Assembly: GCF_014851395.1 (NCBI RefSeq)
Contig: NW_024040817.1
Coordinates: 25,034,140 to 25,098,139, forward strand
DNA from: Micropterus salmoides
Lineage: Eukaryota; Chordata; Actinopteri; Centrarchiformes; Centrarchidae
DNA length: 64,000 bases
Direction: 5' to 3'
Shown: one piece after another, positions 9,199-24,900 of the stretch
How the letters are laid out: every line of letters begins with the position of its first letter
Numbering within the stretch: the stretch's first letter is position 1
Notes under the pieces: model-generated
The model's input: the letters and a program-made list of their open reading frames with translations, nothing else
Database searches by the model: none
Told to the model about the DNA's origin: nothing
Position numbers and translations under genes: made by a program

Positions 9199-9941
9199 CT
9201 TACCTTAGGAACGTTTGATGGTAGATTAAAACCTGTGACTCCATCCAGTTTAATTCAAATTTGTTTACTTAATGACCTGATGAGATGACAACAAGAGAAA
9301 TACAGGGAAAAAAATCAAACGTCATCCTAAAATAAACAACTTTTTACATGCGGTACAATGAGAACATGGATATCTCAGCAGAAATTATCAAGTGTGAGTA
9401 AAATGTAGCAGTACGCATGAGGTGTCTGCCCAAACCTCTAAGCCTGATAAAAAACTAAAAATCTTCAGCTTACCTTAAGAACATTTGATAGTAGATTAAA
9501 ACCTGTGATTCCATCCACTTTCATTCAAATCTGTTTCCTTAATGACCTGATCTGTTGAAAACAAGAAAAAAAGATCAGAAAAAAGGACTTTTTTCTCCTT
9601 AAATAGAGAATTTTTTACATGAGGTGTCTGCTGAAAAAACATATAAATCCAATAAATAATAAAAAATCATCAGATTATCTTAGGAACGTTTGATGGTAGT
9701 TTAAAACCTGTGACTCCATCCAGTTTCATTCAAATCTGTTTCCTTAATGACCTGATCTGTTGAAAACAAGATAAAATGATTAAAAAAAAGGACTTTTCTC
9801 CTTAAATAGACAATTTTTTACATGGGGTATGGTGAGAACATGCATCAATCAGTAAAAATGATCAAGTGTGAGTGAAATGTAGCAACACACTTGAGATGTC
9901 TACCAAACTTCTAGGCCTTGATCCATATTAAAACTTATCAG
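9199..9941 (+). repeat. Example trimer I-II-III of the left array part
   Basis: Anchors at 9199 (I), 9469 (II), 9674 (III) and 9942 (next I) give a 743-bp trimer. After 10417, several type III units follow each other (10417, 10617, about 10820), so the trimer is not kept regularly. Confidence 0.7.
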
Positions 9942-12900
9942 CTTACCTTAGGAACGTTTGATGGTAGTTTAAAACCTGTGACTCCATCCAGTTTCATTCA
10001 AATTTGTTTACTTAATGACCTGATGAGATGACAACAAGAGAAATACAGGGAAAAAAATCAAACATCATCCTAAAATAGACAACTTTTTACATGCGGTACA
10101 ATGAGAACATGCATCGATCAGCAGAAATTATCAAGTGTGAGTAAAATGTAGCAGTACGCATGAGGTGTCTGCCCAAACCTCTAAGCCTGATAAAAAACTA
10201 AAAATCTTCAGCTTACCTTAGGAACGTTTGATGGTAGTTTAAAACCTGTGATTCCATCCACTTTCATTCAAATTTGTTTCCTTAATGAGCTGATCTGTTG
10301 AAAACAAGAAAAAAGGATCAGAAAAAAGGACTCTTTTCTCCTTAAATAGAGAATTTTTTACATGAGGTGTCTGCTGAAAAAACATATTAGTCCAATAAAT
10401 AATAAAAAATCATCAGATTATCTTAGGAACGTTTGATGGTGGTTTAAAACCTGTGACTCCATCCAGTTTCATTCAAATCTGTTTCCTTAATGAGCTGATC
10501 TGTTGAAAACAAGAAAAAAGATCAGAAAAAAGGACTTTTCTCCTTAAATAGACAATTTTTTACATGAGTGTCTGCTGAAAAAACATATAAGTCCAATAAA
10601 TAATAAAAATCATCAGATTATCTTAGGAACGTTTGATGGTAGTTTAAAACCTGTGACTCCATCCAGTTTCATTCAAATCTGTTTCCTTAATGACCTGATC
10701 TGTTGAAAACAAGAAAAAAAGATCAGAAAAAAGGACTTTTTTCTCCTTAAATACAGAATTTTTACATGAGGTGTCTGCTGAAAAACATATAAGTCCAATA
10801 AAAATAAAAAATCATCAGATTATCTTAGGAACGTTTGATGGTAGTTTAAAACCTGTGACTCCATCCAGTTTCTTTCAATCTGTTTCCTTAATGACCTGAT
10901 CTGTTGAGAACAAGAAAAAAAGATCAGAAAAAAGGACTTTTCTCCTTAAATAGACAATTTTTTACATGGGGTATGGTGAGAACATGCATCAATCAATAAA
11001 AATGATCAAGTGTGAGTGAAATGTAGCAACACACTTGAGATGTCTACCAAACTTCTAGGCCTTGATCCATATTAAAACTCATCAGATTATCTTAGGAACG
11101 TTTGATGGTAGTTTAAAAACCTGTGACTCCATCCAGTTTCATTCAAATCTGTTACTTAATGACCTGATGAGATGACAACAGAGAAATACAGGGAAAAAAT
11201 CAAACGTCATCCTAAAATAGACAACTTTTTACATGCGGTACAATGAGAACATGCATCGATCAGCAAAAATTATCAAGTGTGAGTAAAATGTAGCAGTACG
11301 CATGAGGTGTCTGCCCAAACCTCTAAGCCTGATAAAAAACTAAAAATCTTCAGCTTACCTTAAGAACATTTGATGGTAGTTTAAAACCTGTGATTCCATC
11401 CACATTCAAATTAGTTTCCTTAATGACCTGATGAGATGATAACAAGAGAAATACAGGGAAAAATCAAACGTCATCCTAAAATAGACAACTTTTTACATGC
11501 GGTACAATGAGAACATGCATCGATCAGTAGAAATTATCAAGTGTGAGTAAAATGTAGCAGTACGCATGAGGTGTCTGCCCAAACCTCTAAGCCTGATAAA
11601 AAACTAAAAATCTTCAGCTTACCTTAAGAACATTTGATGGTAGATTAAAACCTGTGATTCCATCCACTTTCATTCAAATCTGTTTCCTTAATAAGCTGAT
11701 CTGTTGAAAACAAGAAAAAAAGATCAGAAAAAAGGACTTTTTTCTCCTTAAAAAGAGAATTTTTTACATGAGGTGTCTGCTGAAAAAACATATAGTCCAA
11801 TAAATAATAAAAAATCATCAGATTATCTTAGGAACGTTTGATGGTAGTTTAAAACCTGTGACTCCATCCACTTTCATTCAAATTTGTTTTGTTAATGAGC
11901 TGATCTGTTGAAAACAAGAAAAAGAGATCAGAAAAAAGGACTCTTTTCTCCTTAAATAGAGAATTTTTACATGAGGTGTCTGCTGAAAAAACATATTAGT
12001 CCAATAAATAATAAAAAATCATCAGATTATCTTAGGAACGTTTGATGGTAGTTTAAAACCTGTGACTCCATCCAGTTTCATTCAAATTGTTTCCTTAATG
12101 AGCTGATCTGTTGAAAACAAGAAAAAAAGATCAGAAAAAGGACTTTTCTCCTAAAATAGACAATTTTTTACATGGGGTATGGTGAGAACATGCATCAATC
12201 GATAAAAATGATCAAGTGTGAGTGAAATGTAGCAGTACGCATGAGGTGTCTGCTGAAAAAACATATAAGTCCAATAAATAACAAAAATCATCAGATTATT
12301 TTAGGAACATTTGATGGTAGTTTAAAACCTGTGACTCCATCCAGTTTCTTTCAAATCTGTTTCCTTAATGACCTGATCTGTTGAAAACAAGAAAAAAGAT
12401 CAGAAAAAAGGACTTTTCTCCTTAAATAGACAATTTTTACATGGGTATGGTGAGAACATGCATCAATCAATAAAAATGATCAAGTGTGAGTGAAATGTAG
12501 CAACACACTTGAGATGTCTACCAAACTTCTAGGCCTTGATCCATATTAAAACTCATCAGCTTACCTTAGGACGTTTGATGGTAGATTAAAACCTGTGACT
12601 CCATCCAGTTTCATTCAAATCTGTTTACTTAATGACCTGATGAGATGACAACAAGAGAAATACAGGGGAAAAAATCAAACATCACCCTAAAATAGACAAC
12701 TTTTTACATGCGGTACAATGAGAACATGCATCGATCAGTAGAAATTATCAAGTGTGAGTAAATGTAGCAGTACGCATGAGGTGTCTGCCCAAACCTCTAA
12801 GCCTGATAAAAAACTAAAAATCTTCAGCTTACCTTAAGAACATTTGATGGTAGTTTAAAACCTGTGATTCCATCCACTTTCATTCAAATTGTTTCCTTAA

Positions 12901-12999
12901 TGACCTGATGAGATGATAACAAGAGAAATACAGGGAAAAATCAAACGTCATCCTAAAATAGACAACTTTTTACATAAGGTACAATGAGAACATGCATCG

Positions 13000-15900
13000 A
13001 TCAGTAGAAATTATCAAGTGTGAGTAAAATGTAGCAGTACGCATGAGGTGTCTGCCCAAACCTCTAAACCTGATAAAAAACTAAAATCTTCAGCTTACCT
13101 TAAGAACATTTGATGGTAGATTAAAACCTGTGATTCCATCCACTTTCATTCAAATCTGTTTCCTTAATAAGCTGATCTGTTGAAAACAAGAAAAAAAGAT
13201 CAGAAAAAAGGACTTTTTCTCCTTAAAAAGAGAATTTTTACATGAGGTGTCTGCTGAAAAAACATATAAGTCCAATAAATAAAAAATCATCAGATATCTT
13301 AGGAACGTTTGATGGTAGTTAAAACCTGTGACTCCATCCACTTTCATTCAATTTGTTTCCTAATGACCTGATCTGTTGAAAACAAGAAAAAAAGATCAGA
13401 AAAAAGGACTTTTCTCCTTAAATAGACAATTTTTTACATGGGGTATGGTGAGAACATGCATCAATCGATAAAAATGATCAAGTGTGAGTGAAATGTAGCA
13501 GTACGCATGAGGTGTCTGCTGAAAAAACATATAAGTCCAATAAATAACAAAAAAATCATCAGATTATCTTAGGAACGTTTGATGGTAGTTAAAAACCTGT
13601 GACTCCATCCACTTTCATTCAAATCTGTTCCTTAATGACCTGATCTGTTGAAAACAAGAAAAAAGATCAGAAAAAAGGACTTTCTCCTTAAATACAGAAT
13701 TTTTTACATGAGGTGTCTGCTGAAAAAACATATAAGTCCAATAAATAATAAAAATCATCAGATTATCTTAGGAACGTTGATGGTAGTTTAAAACCTGTGA
13801 CTCCATCCAGTTTCTTTCAAATCTGTTTCCTTAATGACCTGATCTGTTGAGAACAGAAAAAAAGATCAGAAAAAAGGACTTTTCTCCTTAAATAGACAAT
13901 TTTTTACATGGGGTATGGTGAGAACATGCATCAATCAATAAAAATGATCAAGTGTGAGTGAAATGTAGCAACACATTGAGATGTCTACCAAACTTCTAGG
14001 CCTTGATCCATATTAAAACTCATCAGCTTACCTTAGGAACGTTTGATGGTAGTTTTAAAACCTGTGACTCCATCCAGTTTCATTCAAATCTGTTTACTTA
14101 ATGACCTGATGAGATGACAACAAGAGAAATACAGGGAAAAATCAAACGTCATCCTAAAATAGACAACTTTTTACATGCGGTACAATGAGAACATGCATCG
14201 ATCAGTAGAAATTATCAAGTGTGAGTAAAATGTAGCAGTATGCATGAGGTGTCTGCCCAAACCTCTAAGCTGATAAAAAACTAAAAATCTTCAGCTTACC
14301 TTAAGAACATTTGATGGTAGATTAAAACCTGTGATTCCATCCACTTTCATTCAAATCTGTTTCCTTAATAAGCTGATCTGTGAAAACAAGAAAAAAGATC
14401 AAAAAAGGACTTTTTTCTCCTTAAAAAGAGAATTTTTTACATGAGGTGCTGCTGAAAAAACAAAGTCCAATAATAATAAAAAAATCATCAGATTATCTTA
14501 GGAACGTTTGATGGTAGTTTAAAACCTGTGACTCCATCCACTTTCATTCAAATTTGTTTTGTAATGAGCTGATCTGTTGAAAACAAGAAAAAGAGATCAG
14601 AAAAAAGGACTCTTTTCTCCTTAAATAGAGAATTTTTACATGAGGTGTCTGCTGAAAAAACATATTAGTCCAATATAATAAAAATCATCAGATTATCTTA
14701 GGAACGTTTGATGGTAGTTTAAAAACCTGTGACTCCATCCAGTTCATTCAAATCTGTTTCCTTAATGAGCTGATCTGTTGAAAACAAGAAAAAAAGATCA
14801 GAAAAAAGGACTTTCTCCTAAAATAGACAATTTTTTACATGGGTATGGTGAGAACATGCTCAATCGATAAAAATGATCAAGTGTGAGTGAAATGTAGCAG
14901 TACGCATGAGGTGTCTGCTGAAAAACCATATAAGTCCAATAAATAACAAAAAATCATCAGATTATTTTAGGAACATTGATGGTAGTTTAAAACCTGTGAC
15001 TCCATCCAGTTTCTTTCAAATCTGTTCCTTAATGACCTGATCTGTTGAAAACAAGAAAAAAGATCAGAAAAAAGGACTTTTCTCCTTAAATAGACAATTT
15101 TTACATGGGGTATGGTGAGAACATGCTCAATCAATAAAAATTATCAAGTGTGAGTGAAATGTAGCAACACACTTGAGATGTCTACCAAACTTCTAGGCCT
15201 TGATCCATATTAAAACTCATCAGCTTACCTTAGGAACGTTTGATGGTAGATTAAAACCTGTGACTCCATCCAGTTTCATTCAAATCTGTTTACTTAATGA
15301 CCTGATGAGATGACAACAAGAGAAATACAGGGGAAAAAATCAAACTCACCCTAAAATAGACAACTTTTTACATGCGGTACAATGAGAACAGCATCGATCA
15401 GTAGAAATTATCAAGTGTGAGTAAAATGTAGCAGTACGCATGAGGTGTCTGCCCAAACCTCTAAGCCTGATAAAAAACTAAAAATCTTCAGCTTACCTTA
15501 AGAACATTTGATGGTAGTTTAAAACCTGTGATTCCATCCACTTCATTCAAATTTGTGTCCTTAATGACCTGATGAGATGATAACAAGAGAAATACAGGGA
15601 AAAAATCAAACGTCATCCTAAAATAGACAATTTTTACATAAGGGTACAATGAGAACATGCATCGATCAGTAGAAATTATCAAGTGTGAGTAAATGTAGCA
15701 GTACGCATGAGGTGTCTGCCCAAACCTCTAAACCTGATAAAAAACTAAAAATCTTCAGCTTACCTTAAGAACATTTGATGGTAGATTAAAACCTGTGATT
15801 CCATCCACTTTCATTCAAATCTGTTTCCTTAATAAGCTGATCTGTTGAAAACAAGAAAAAGAGATCAGAAAAAAGGACTTTTTTCTCCTTAAAAGAGAAT

Positions 15901-18900
15901 TTTTTACATGAGGTGTCTGCTGAAAAACATATTAGTCCAATAATAATAAAAAATCATCAGATTATCTTAGGAACGTTTGATGGTAGTTTAAAACCTGTGA
16001 CTCCTCCAGTTTCATTCAAATCTGTTTCCTTAATGAGCTGATCTGTTGAAAACAAGAAAAAAGATCAGAAAAAAGGACTTTTCTCCTAAAATAGACAATT
16101 TTTTACATGGGGTATGGTGAGAACATGCATCAATCGATAAAAGATCAAGTGTGAGTGAAATGTAGCAGTACGCATGAGGTGTCTGCTGAAAAAACATAAG
16201 TCCAATAATAACAAAAAATCATCAGATTATCTTAGGAACGTTTGAAGGTAGTTAAAAACCTGTGACTCCATCCAGTTTCATTCAAATCTGTTTCCTTAAT
16301 GACCTGATCTGTTGAAAACAAGAAAAAAGATTTAAAAAAAGGACTTTCTCCTTAAATAGACATTTTTTACATGGGGTATGGTGAGAACATGCATCAATCG
16401 ATAAAAATGATCAAGTGTGAGTGAAATGTAGCAGTACGCATGGTGTCTGCTGAAAAACATATAAGTCCAATAAATAACAAAAAAATCATCAGATTATCTT
16501 AGGAACGTTTGAAGGTAGTTAAAAACCTGTGACTCCATCCAGTTTCATTCAAATCTGTTTCCTTAATGACCTGATCTGTTGAAAACAAGAAAAAAAGATT
16601 TAAAAAAGGACTTTTCTCCTTAAATAGACAATTTTTTACATGGGGTATGGTGAGAACATGCATCAATCAATAAAAATTATCAAGGTGATTGAAATGTAGC
16701 AACACACTTGAGATGTCTACCAAACTTCTAGGCCTTGATCCATATTAAAACCACGGCTTACCTTAGGAACGTTTGATGGTAGTTTAAAACCTGTGACTCC
16801 ATCCAGTTTCATTCAAATCTGTTCCTTAATGAGCTGATCTGTTGAAAACAAGAAAAAAAGATCAGAAAAAAGGACTTTTCTCCTTAATAGACAATTTTTA
16901 CATGGGGTATGGTGAGAACATGCATCAATCAATAAAAATGATCAAGTGTGAGTGAAATGTAGCAGTACGCATGAGTGTCTGCTGAAAAAACATATAAGTC
17001 CAATAAATAACAAAAAATCATCAGATTATCTTAGGAACGTTTGATGGTAGTTTAAAACCTGTGACTCCATCCAGTTTCATTCAAATCTGTTTCTTAATGA
17101 CCTGATCTGTTGAAAACAAGAAAAAAAGATTTAAAAAAGGACTTTTCTCCTTAAATAGACAATTTTTTACATGGGGTATGGTGAGAACATGCATCAATCA
17201 ATAAAAATTATCAAGTGTGAGTGAAATGTAGCAACACACTTGAGATGTCTACCAAACTTCTAGGCCTTGATCCATATTAAACTCATCAGCTTACCTTAGG
17301 AACGTTTGATGGTAGTTTAAAACCTGTGACTCCATCCAGTTTCATTCAAATCTGTTTCCTTAATGAGCTGATCTGTTGAAAACAAGAAAAAAAGATCAGA
17401 AAAAGGGACTTTCTCCTTAAATAGACAATTTTTACATGGGGTATGGTGAGAACATGCATCAATCAATAAAAATGATCAAGTGTGAGTGAAATGTAGCAGT
17501 ACGCATGAGGTGTCTGCTGAAAAAACATATAAGTCCAATAAATAACAAAAAAATCATCAGATTATCTTAGGAACGTTTGATGGTAGTTTAAAACCTGTGA
17601 CTCCATCCAGTTTCATTCAAATCTGTTTTCTTAATGACCTGATCTGTTGAAAACAAGAAAAAGATTTAAAAAAAGGACTTTTCTCCTTAAATAGACAATT
17701 TTTACATGGGGTATGGTGAGAACATGCATCAATCAATAAAAATTATCAAGTGTGAGTGAAATGTAGCAACACACTTGAGATGTCTACCAAACTTCTAGGC
17801 CTTGATCCATATTAAAACTCATCAGCTTACCTTAGGAACGTTTGATGGTAGTTTAAAACCTGTGACTCCATCCAGTTTCATTCAAATCTGTTTCCTTAAT
17901 GAGCTGATCTGTTGAAAACAAGAAAAAAAGATCAGAAAAAAGGACTTTTCTCCTAAATAGACAATTTTTTACATGGGGTATGGTGAGAACATGCATCAAT
18001 CGATAAAAATGATCAAGTGTGAGTGAAATGTAGCAGTACGCATGAGTGTCTGCTGAAAAAACAATAAGTCCAATAAAAACAAAAAAATCATCAGATATTT
18101 TAGGAACATTGATGGTAGTTTAAACCTGTGACTCCATCCAGTTCTTTCAAATCTGTTTCCTTAATGACCGATCTGTTGAAAACAAGAAAAAAGATCAGAA
18201 AAGGACTTTCTCCTTAAATAGACATTTTTTACATGGGGTATGGTGAGAACATGCATCAATCAATAAAAATTATCAAGTGTGAGTGAAATGTAGCAACACA
18301 CTTGAGATGTCTACCAAACTTCTAGGCCTTGATCCATATTAAAACTCATCAGCTTACCTTAGGAACGTTTGATGGTAGATTAAACCGTGACTCCATCCAG
18401 TTTCATTCAAATCTGTTTACTTAATGACCTGATGAGCTGACAACAAGAAACAGGGGAAAAAATCAAACATCACCCTAAAATAGACAACTTTTTACATGCG
18501 GTACAATGAGAACATGCATCGATCAGTAGAAATTATCAAGTGTGAGTAAAATGTAGCAGTACGCATGAGGTGTCTGCCCAAACCTCTAAGCCTGATAAAA
18601 AACTAAAAATCTTCAGCTACCTTAAGAACATTTGATGGTAGTTTAAAACCTGTGATTCCATCCACTTTCATTCAAATTTGTGTCCTTAATGACCTGATGA
18701 GATGATAACAAGAGAAATACAGGGAAAAAATCAAACGTCCTAAAATAGACAACTTTTTACATAAGGGTACAATGAGACAACATGCATCGATCAGTAGAAA
18801 TTATCAAGTGTGAGTAAAATGTAGCAGTACGCATGAGGTGTCTGCCCAAACCTCTAAACCTGATAAAAACTAAAAATCTTCAGCTTACCTTAAGAACATT

Positions 18901-21900
18901 TGATGGTAGATTAAACCCTGTGATTCCATCCATTTCATTCAAATCTGTTTCCTTAATAAGCTGATCTGTTGAAAACAAGAAAAAAGATCAGAAAAAGGAC
19001 TTTTTTCTCCTTAAAAAGAGAATTTTTTACATGAGGTGTCTGCTGAAAAAACATATTAGTCCATAAATAATAAAAAATCATCAGATTATCTTAGGAACGT
19101 TTGATGGTAGTTTAAAACCTGTGACTCCATCCAGTTCATTCAATTTGTTTGTTAATGAGCTGATCGTTGAAAACAGAAAAGAGATCAGAAAAAAGGACTC
19201 TTTTCTCCTTAAATAGAGAATTTTTACATGGGGTATGGTGAGAACATGCATCAATCAATAAAATGATCAAGTGTGAGTGAAATGTAGCAGTACGCATGAG
19301 GTGTCTGCTGAAAAAACATATAAGTCCAATAAATAACAAAAAAATCATCAGATTATCTTAGGAACGTTTGATGGTAGTTAAAAACCTGTGACTCATCCAG
19401 TTTCATTCAAATCTGTTTCCTTATGACCTGATCTGTTGAAAACAAGAAAAAAAGATTTAAAAAAAGGACTTTTTCTCCTTAAATAGACAATTTTTTACAT
19501 GGGGTATGGTGAGAACATGCATCAATCAATAAAAATTATCAAGTGTGAGTGAAATGTAGCAACACACTTGAGATGTCTACCAAACTTCTAGGCCTTGATC
19601 CTATTAAAATCATCAGCTTACCTTAGGAACGTTGATGGTAGTTTAAAACCTGTGACTCCATCCAGTTCATTCAAATCTGTTCCTTAATGAGCTGATCTGT
19701 TGAAAACAAGAAAAAAAGATCAGAAAAAAGGACTTTTTCTCCTTAAAAAGAGAATTTTTACATGAGGTGTCTGCTGAAAAACATATAAGTCCAATAAATA
19801 ATAAAAAATCATCAGATTATCTTAGGAACGTTTGATGGTAGTTTAAAACCTGTGACTCCATCCACTTTCATTCAAATTTGTTTGTTAATGAGATGATCTG
19901 TTGAAAACAAGAAAAAGAGATCAGAAAAAAGGACTCTTTTCTCTTAAATAGAGAATTTTTTACATGAGGTGTCTGCTGAAAAAACATATTAGTCCAATAA
20001 ATAATAAAAATCATCAGATTATCTTAGGAACGTTTGATGGTAGTTTAAAACCTGTGACTCCATCCAGTTTCATTCAAATCTGTTTCCTTAATGAGCTGAT
20101 CTGTTGAAAACAAGAAAAAAAGATCAGAAAAAAGGACTTTTCTCCTAAAATAGACAATTTTACATGGGTATGGTGAGAACATGCATCAATCAATAAAATG
20201 ATCAAGTGTGAGTGAAATGTAGCAGTACGCATGGGGTCTGCTGAAAAAAACTATAAGTCCAATAAATAACAAAAAATCATCAGATTATTTTAGGAACATT
20301 TGATGGTAGTTTAAAACCTGTGACTCCATCCAGTTCTTTCAAATCTGTTTCCTTTATGACCTGATCTGTTGAAAACAAGAAAAAAAGATCAGAAAAAAGG
20401 ACTTTTCTCCTTAAATAGACAATTTTTTACAGGGGTATGGTGAGAACATGCATCAATCAATAAAATGATCAAGTGTGAGTGAAATGTAGCAACACACTTG
20501 AGATGTCTACCAAACTTCTAGGCCTTGATCCATATTAAAACTCATCAGCTTACCTTAGGAAGTTTGATGGTAGATTAAAACCTGTGACTCCATCCAGTTT
20601 CATTCAAATCTGTTTATAATGACCTGATGAGATGACAACAAGAGAAATACAGGGGAAAAAATCAAACATCACCCTAAAATAGACAACTTTTTACATGCGG
20701 TACAATGAGAACATGCATCGATCAGTAGAAATTATCAACTGTGAGTAAAATGTAGCAGTACGCATGAGGTGTCTGCCCAAACCTCTAAGCCTGATAAAAA
20801 ACTAAAAATCTTCAGCTTACCTTAAGAACATTGATGGTAGTTTAAAACCTGTGATTCCATCCACTTTCATTCAAATTTGTGTCCTTAATGACCTGATGAG
20901 ATGATAACAGAGAAATACAGGGAAAAAATCAAACGTCATCCTAAAATAGACAACTTTTACATAAGGGTACAATGAGAACTGCATCGATCAGTAGAAATTA
21001 TCAAGTGTGAGTAAAATGTAGCAGTACGCATGAGGTGTCTGCCCAAACCTCTAAGCCTGATAAAAAACTAAAAATCTTCAGCTTACCTTAAGAACATTTG
21101 ATGGTAGTTTAAAACCTGTGATTCCATCCACTTTCATTCAAATCTGTTTCCTTAATAAGCTGATCTGTTGAAAACAAGAAAAAGAGATCAGAAAAAAGGA
21201 CTTTTTCTCCTTAAAAAGAGAATTTTTTACATGAGGTGTCTGCTGAAAAAACATATAAGTCCAATAAATAATAAAAAATCATCAGATTATCTTAGGAACG
21301 TTTGATGGTAGTTTAAAACCTGTGACTCCATCCAGTTTCATTCAAATTTGTTTGAATGAGCTGATCTGTTGAAAACAAGAAAAAGAGATCAGAAAAAGGA
21401 CTCTTTTCTCCTTAAATAGAGAATTTTTACATGAGGTGTCTGCTGAAAAAACATATTAGTCCAATAAATAATAAAAAATCATCAGATTATCTTAGGAACG
21501 TTTGATGGTAGTTTAAAACCTGTGACTCCATCCAGTTTCATTCAAATCTGTTTCCTTAATGAGCTGATCTGTTGAAAACAAGAAAAAGAGATCAGAAAAA
21601 AGGACTCTTTTCTCCTTAAATAGAGAATTTTTACATGAGGTGTCTGCTGAAAAAACATATTAGTCCAATAAATAATAAAAAATCATCAGATTATCTTAGG
21701 AACGTTTGATGGTAGTTTAAAAACCTGTGACTCCATCCAGTTTCATTCAAATTTGTTTCCTTAATGAGCTGATCTGTTGAAAACAAGAAAAAAGATCAGA
21801 AAAAGGACTTTTCTCCTAAAATAGACAATTTTTTACATGGGGTATGGTGAGAACATGCATCAATCGATAAAAATGATCAAGTGTGAGTGAAATGTAGCAG

Positions 21901-24900
21901 TACGCATGAGGTGTCTGCCCAAACCTCTAAACCTGATAAAAAACTAAAAATCTTCAGCTTACCTTAAGAACATTTGATGGTAGATTAAAACCTGTGATTC
22001 CATCCACTTTCATTCAAATCTGTTTCCTTAATAAGCTGATCTGTTGAAACAAGAAAAAAAGATCAGAAAAAAGGACTTTTTTCTCCTTAAAAAGAGAATT
22101 TTTACATGAGGTGTCTGCTGAAAAAACATATAAATCCAATAAATAATAAAAATCATCAGATTATCTTAGGAACGTTTGATGGTAGTTAAAACCTGTGACT
22201 CCATCCACTTTCATTCAAATTTGTTTTGTTAATGAGATGATCTGTTGAAAACAAGAAAAAGAGATCAGAAAAAAGGACCTTTTCTCCTTAAATAGAGAAT
22301 TTTTACATGAGGTGTCTGCTGAAAAACAATTAGTCCAATAAATAATAAAAATCATCAGATTATCTTAGGAACATTTGATGGTAGTTTAAAAACCTGTGAC
22401 TCCATCCAGTTTCATTCAAATCTGTTTCCTTAATGAGCTGATCTGTTGAAAACAAGAAAAAAAGATCAGAAAAAAGGACTTTTCTCCTAAAATAGACAAT
22501 TTTTTAAATGGGGTATGGTGAGAACATGCATCAATCGATAAAAATGATCAAGTGTGAGTGAAATGTAGCAGTACGCATGAGGTGTCTGCTGAAAAAACAA
22601 TAAGTCAATAAATAACAAAAAAATCATCAGATTATTTAGGAACTTTGATGGTAGTTTAAAACCTGTGACTCCATCCAGTTTCTTTCAAATCTGTTTCCTT
22701 TATGACCTGATCTGTTGAAAACAAGAAAAAAAGATCAGAAAAAAGGACTTTTCTCCTTAAATAGACAATTTTTACATGGGGTATGGTGAGAACATGCATC
22801 AATCAATAAAAATTATCAAGTGTGAGTGAAATGTAGCAACACACTTGAGATGTCTACCAAACTTCTAGGCCTTGATCCATATTAAAACTCATCAGCTTAC
22901 CTTAGGAACGTTTGATGGTAGATTAAAACCTGTGACTCCATCCAGTTTCATTCAAATCTGTTTACTTAATGACCTGATGAGATGACAACAAGAGAAATAC
23001 AGGGGAAAAAATCAAACATCACCCTAAATAGACAACTTTTTACATGCGGTACAATGAGAACATGCATCGATCAGTAGAAATTATCAAGTGTGAGTAAAAT
23101 GTAGCAGTACGCATGAGGTGTCTGCCCAAACCTCTAAGCCTGATAAAAAACTAAAAATCTTCAGTACCTTAAGAACATTTGATGGTAGTTTAAAACCTGT
23201 GATTCCATCCACTTTCATTCAAATTTGTGTCCTTAATGACCTGATGAGATGATAACAAGAGAAATACAGGGAAAAAATCAAACGTCATCCTAAAATAGAC
23301 AACTTTTACATAAGGGTACAATGAGAACATGCATCGATCAGTAGAAATTATCAAGTGTGAGTAAAATGTAGCAGTACGCATGAGGTGTCTGCCCAAACCT
23401 CTAAGCCTGATAAAAACTAAAATCTTCAGCTTACCTTAAGAACATGTGATGGTAGTTTAAAACCTGTGACTCCATCCACTTTCATTCAAATCTGTTCCTT
23501 AATAAGCTGATCTGTTGAAAACAAGAAAAAAAGATCAGAAAAAAGGACTTTTTCTCCTTAAAAAGAGAATTTTTACATGAGGTGTCTGCTGAAAAAACAT
23601 ATAAGTCCAATAAATAATAAAAAATCATCAGATTATCTTAGGAACGTTTGATGGTAGTTTAAAACCTGTGACTCCATCCACTTTCATTCAAATTTGTTTT
23701 GTTAATGAGCTGATCTGTTGAAAACAAGAAAAGAGATCAGAAAAAAGGACTTTTCTCCTTAAATAGAGAATTTTTTACATGAGGTGTCTGCTGAAAAAAC
23801 ATATTAGTCCAATAAATAATAAAAATCATCAGATTATCTTAGGAACGTTTGATGGTAGTTTAAAACCTGTGACTCCATCCAGTTAATTTAAATCGTTCCT
23901 TAATGAGCTGATCTTTTGAAAACAAGAAAAAAGATTTAAAAAAAGGACTTTCTCCTTAAATAGACAATTTTTACATGGGGTATGGTGAGAACATGCATCA
24001 ATCAATAAAAATTATCAAGTGTGAGTGAAATGTAGCAACACACTTGAGATGTCTACAAACTTCTAGGCCTTGATCCATATTAAAATCATCAGCTTACCTT
24101 AGGAACGTTTGATGGTAGATTAAAACCTGTGACTCCATCCAGTTCATTCAAATCTGTTTCCTTAATGACCTGATGAGATGACAACAAGAGAAATACAGGG
24201 GAAAAAATCAAACATCACCCTAAAATAGACAACTTTTTACATGCGGTACAATGAGAACATGCATCGATCAGCAGAAATTATCAAGTGTGAGTAAAATGTA
24301 ACAGTACGCATGAGGTGTCTGCCCAAACCTCTAAGCCTGATAAAAACTAAAAATCTTCAGCTTACCTTAAGAACATTTGATGGTAGTTAAAACCTGTGAT
24401 TCCATCCACTTTCATTCAATTGTGTCCTTAATGACCTGATGAGATGATAACAAGAGAATACAGGGAAAAAATCAAACGTCATCCTAAAATAGACAACTTT
24501 TACATAAGGGTACAATGAGAACATGCATCGATCAGTAGAAATTATCAAGTGTGAGTAAAATGAGCAGTACGCATGAGGTGTCTGCCCAAACCTCTAAGCC
24601 TGATAAAAAACTAAAAATCTTCAGCTTACCTTAAGAACATTTGATGGTAGATTAAAACCTGTGATTCCATCCACTTTCATTCAAATCTGTTTCCTTAATA
24701 AGCTGATCTGTTGAAAACAAGAAAAAAAGATCAGAAAAAAGGACTTTTCTCCTTAAATAGACAATTTTTTACATGAGGTGTCTGCTGAAAAAACATATAA
24801 GTCCAATAAATAATAAAAAATCATCAGATTATCTTAGAACGTTTGATGGTAGTTAAAACCTGGACTCCATCCAGTTTCATTCAAATCTGTTCCTTAATGA

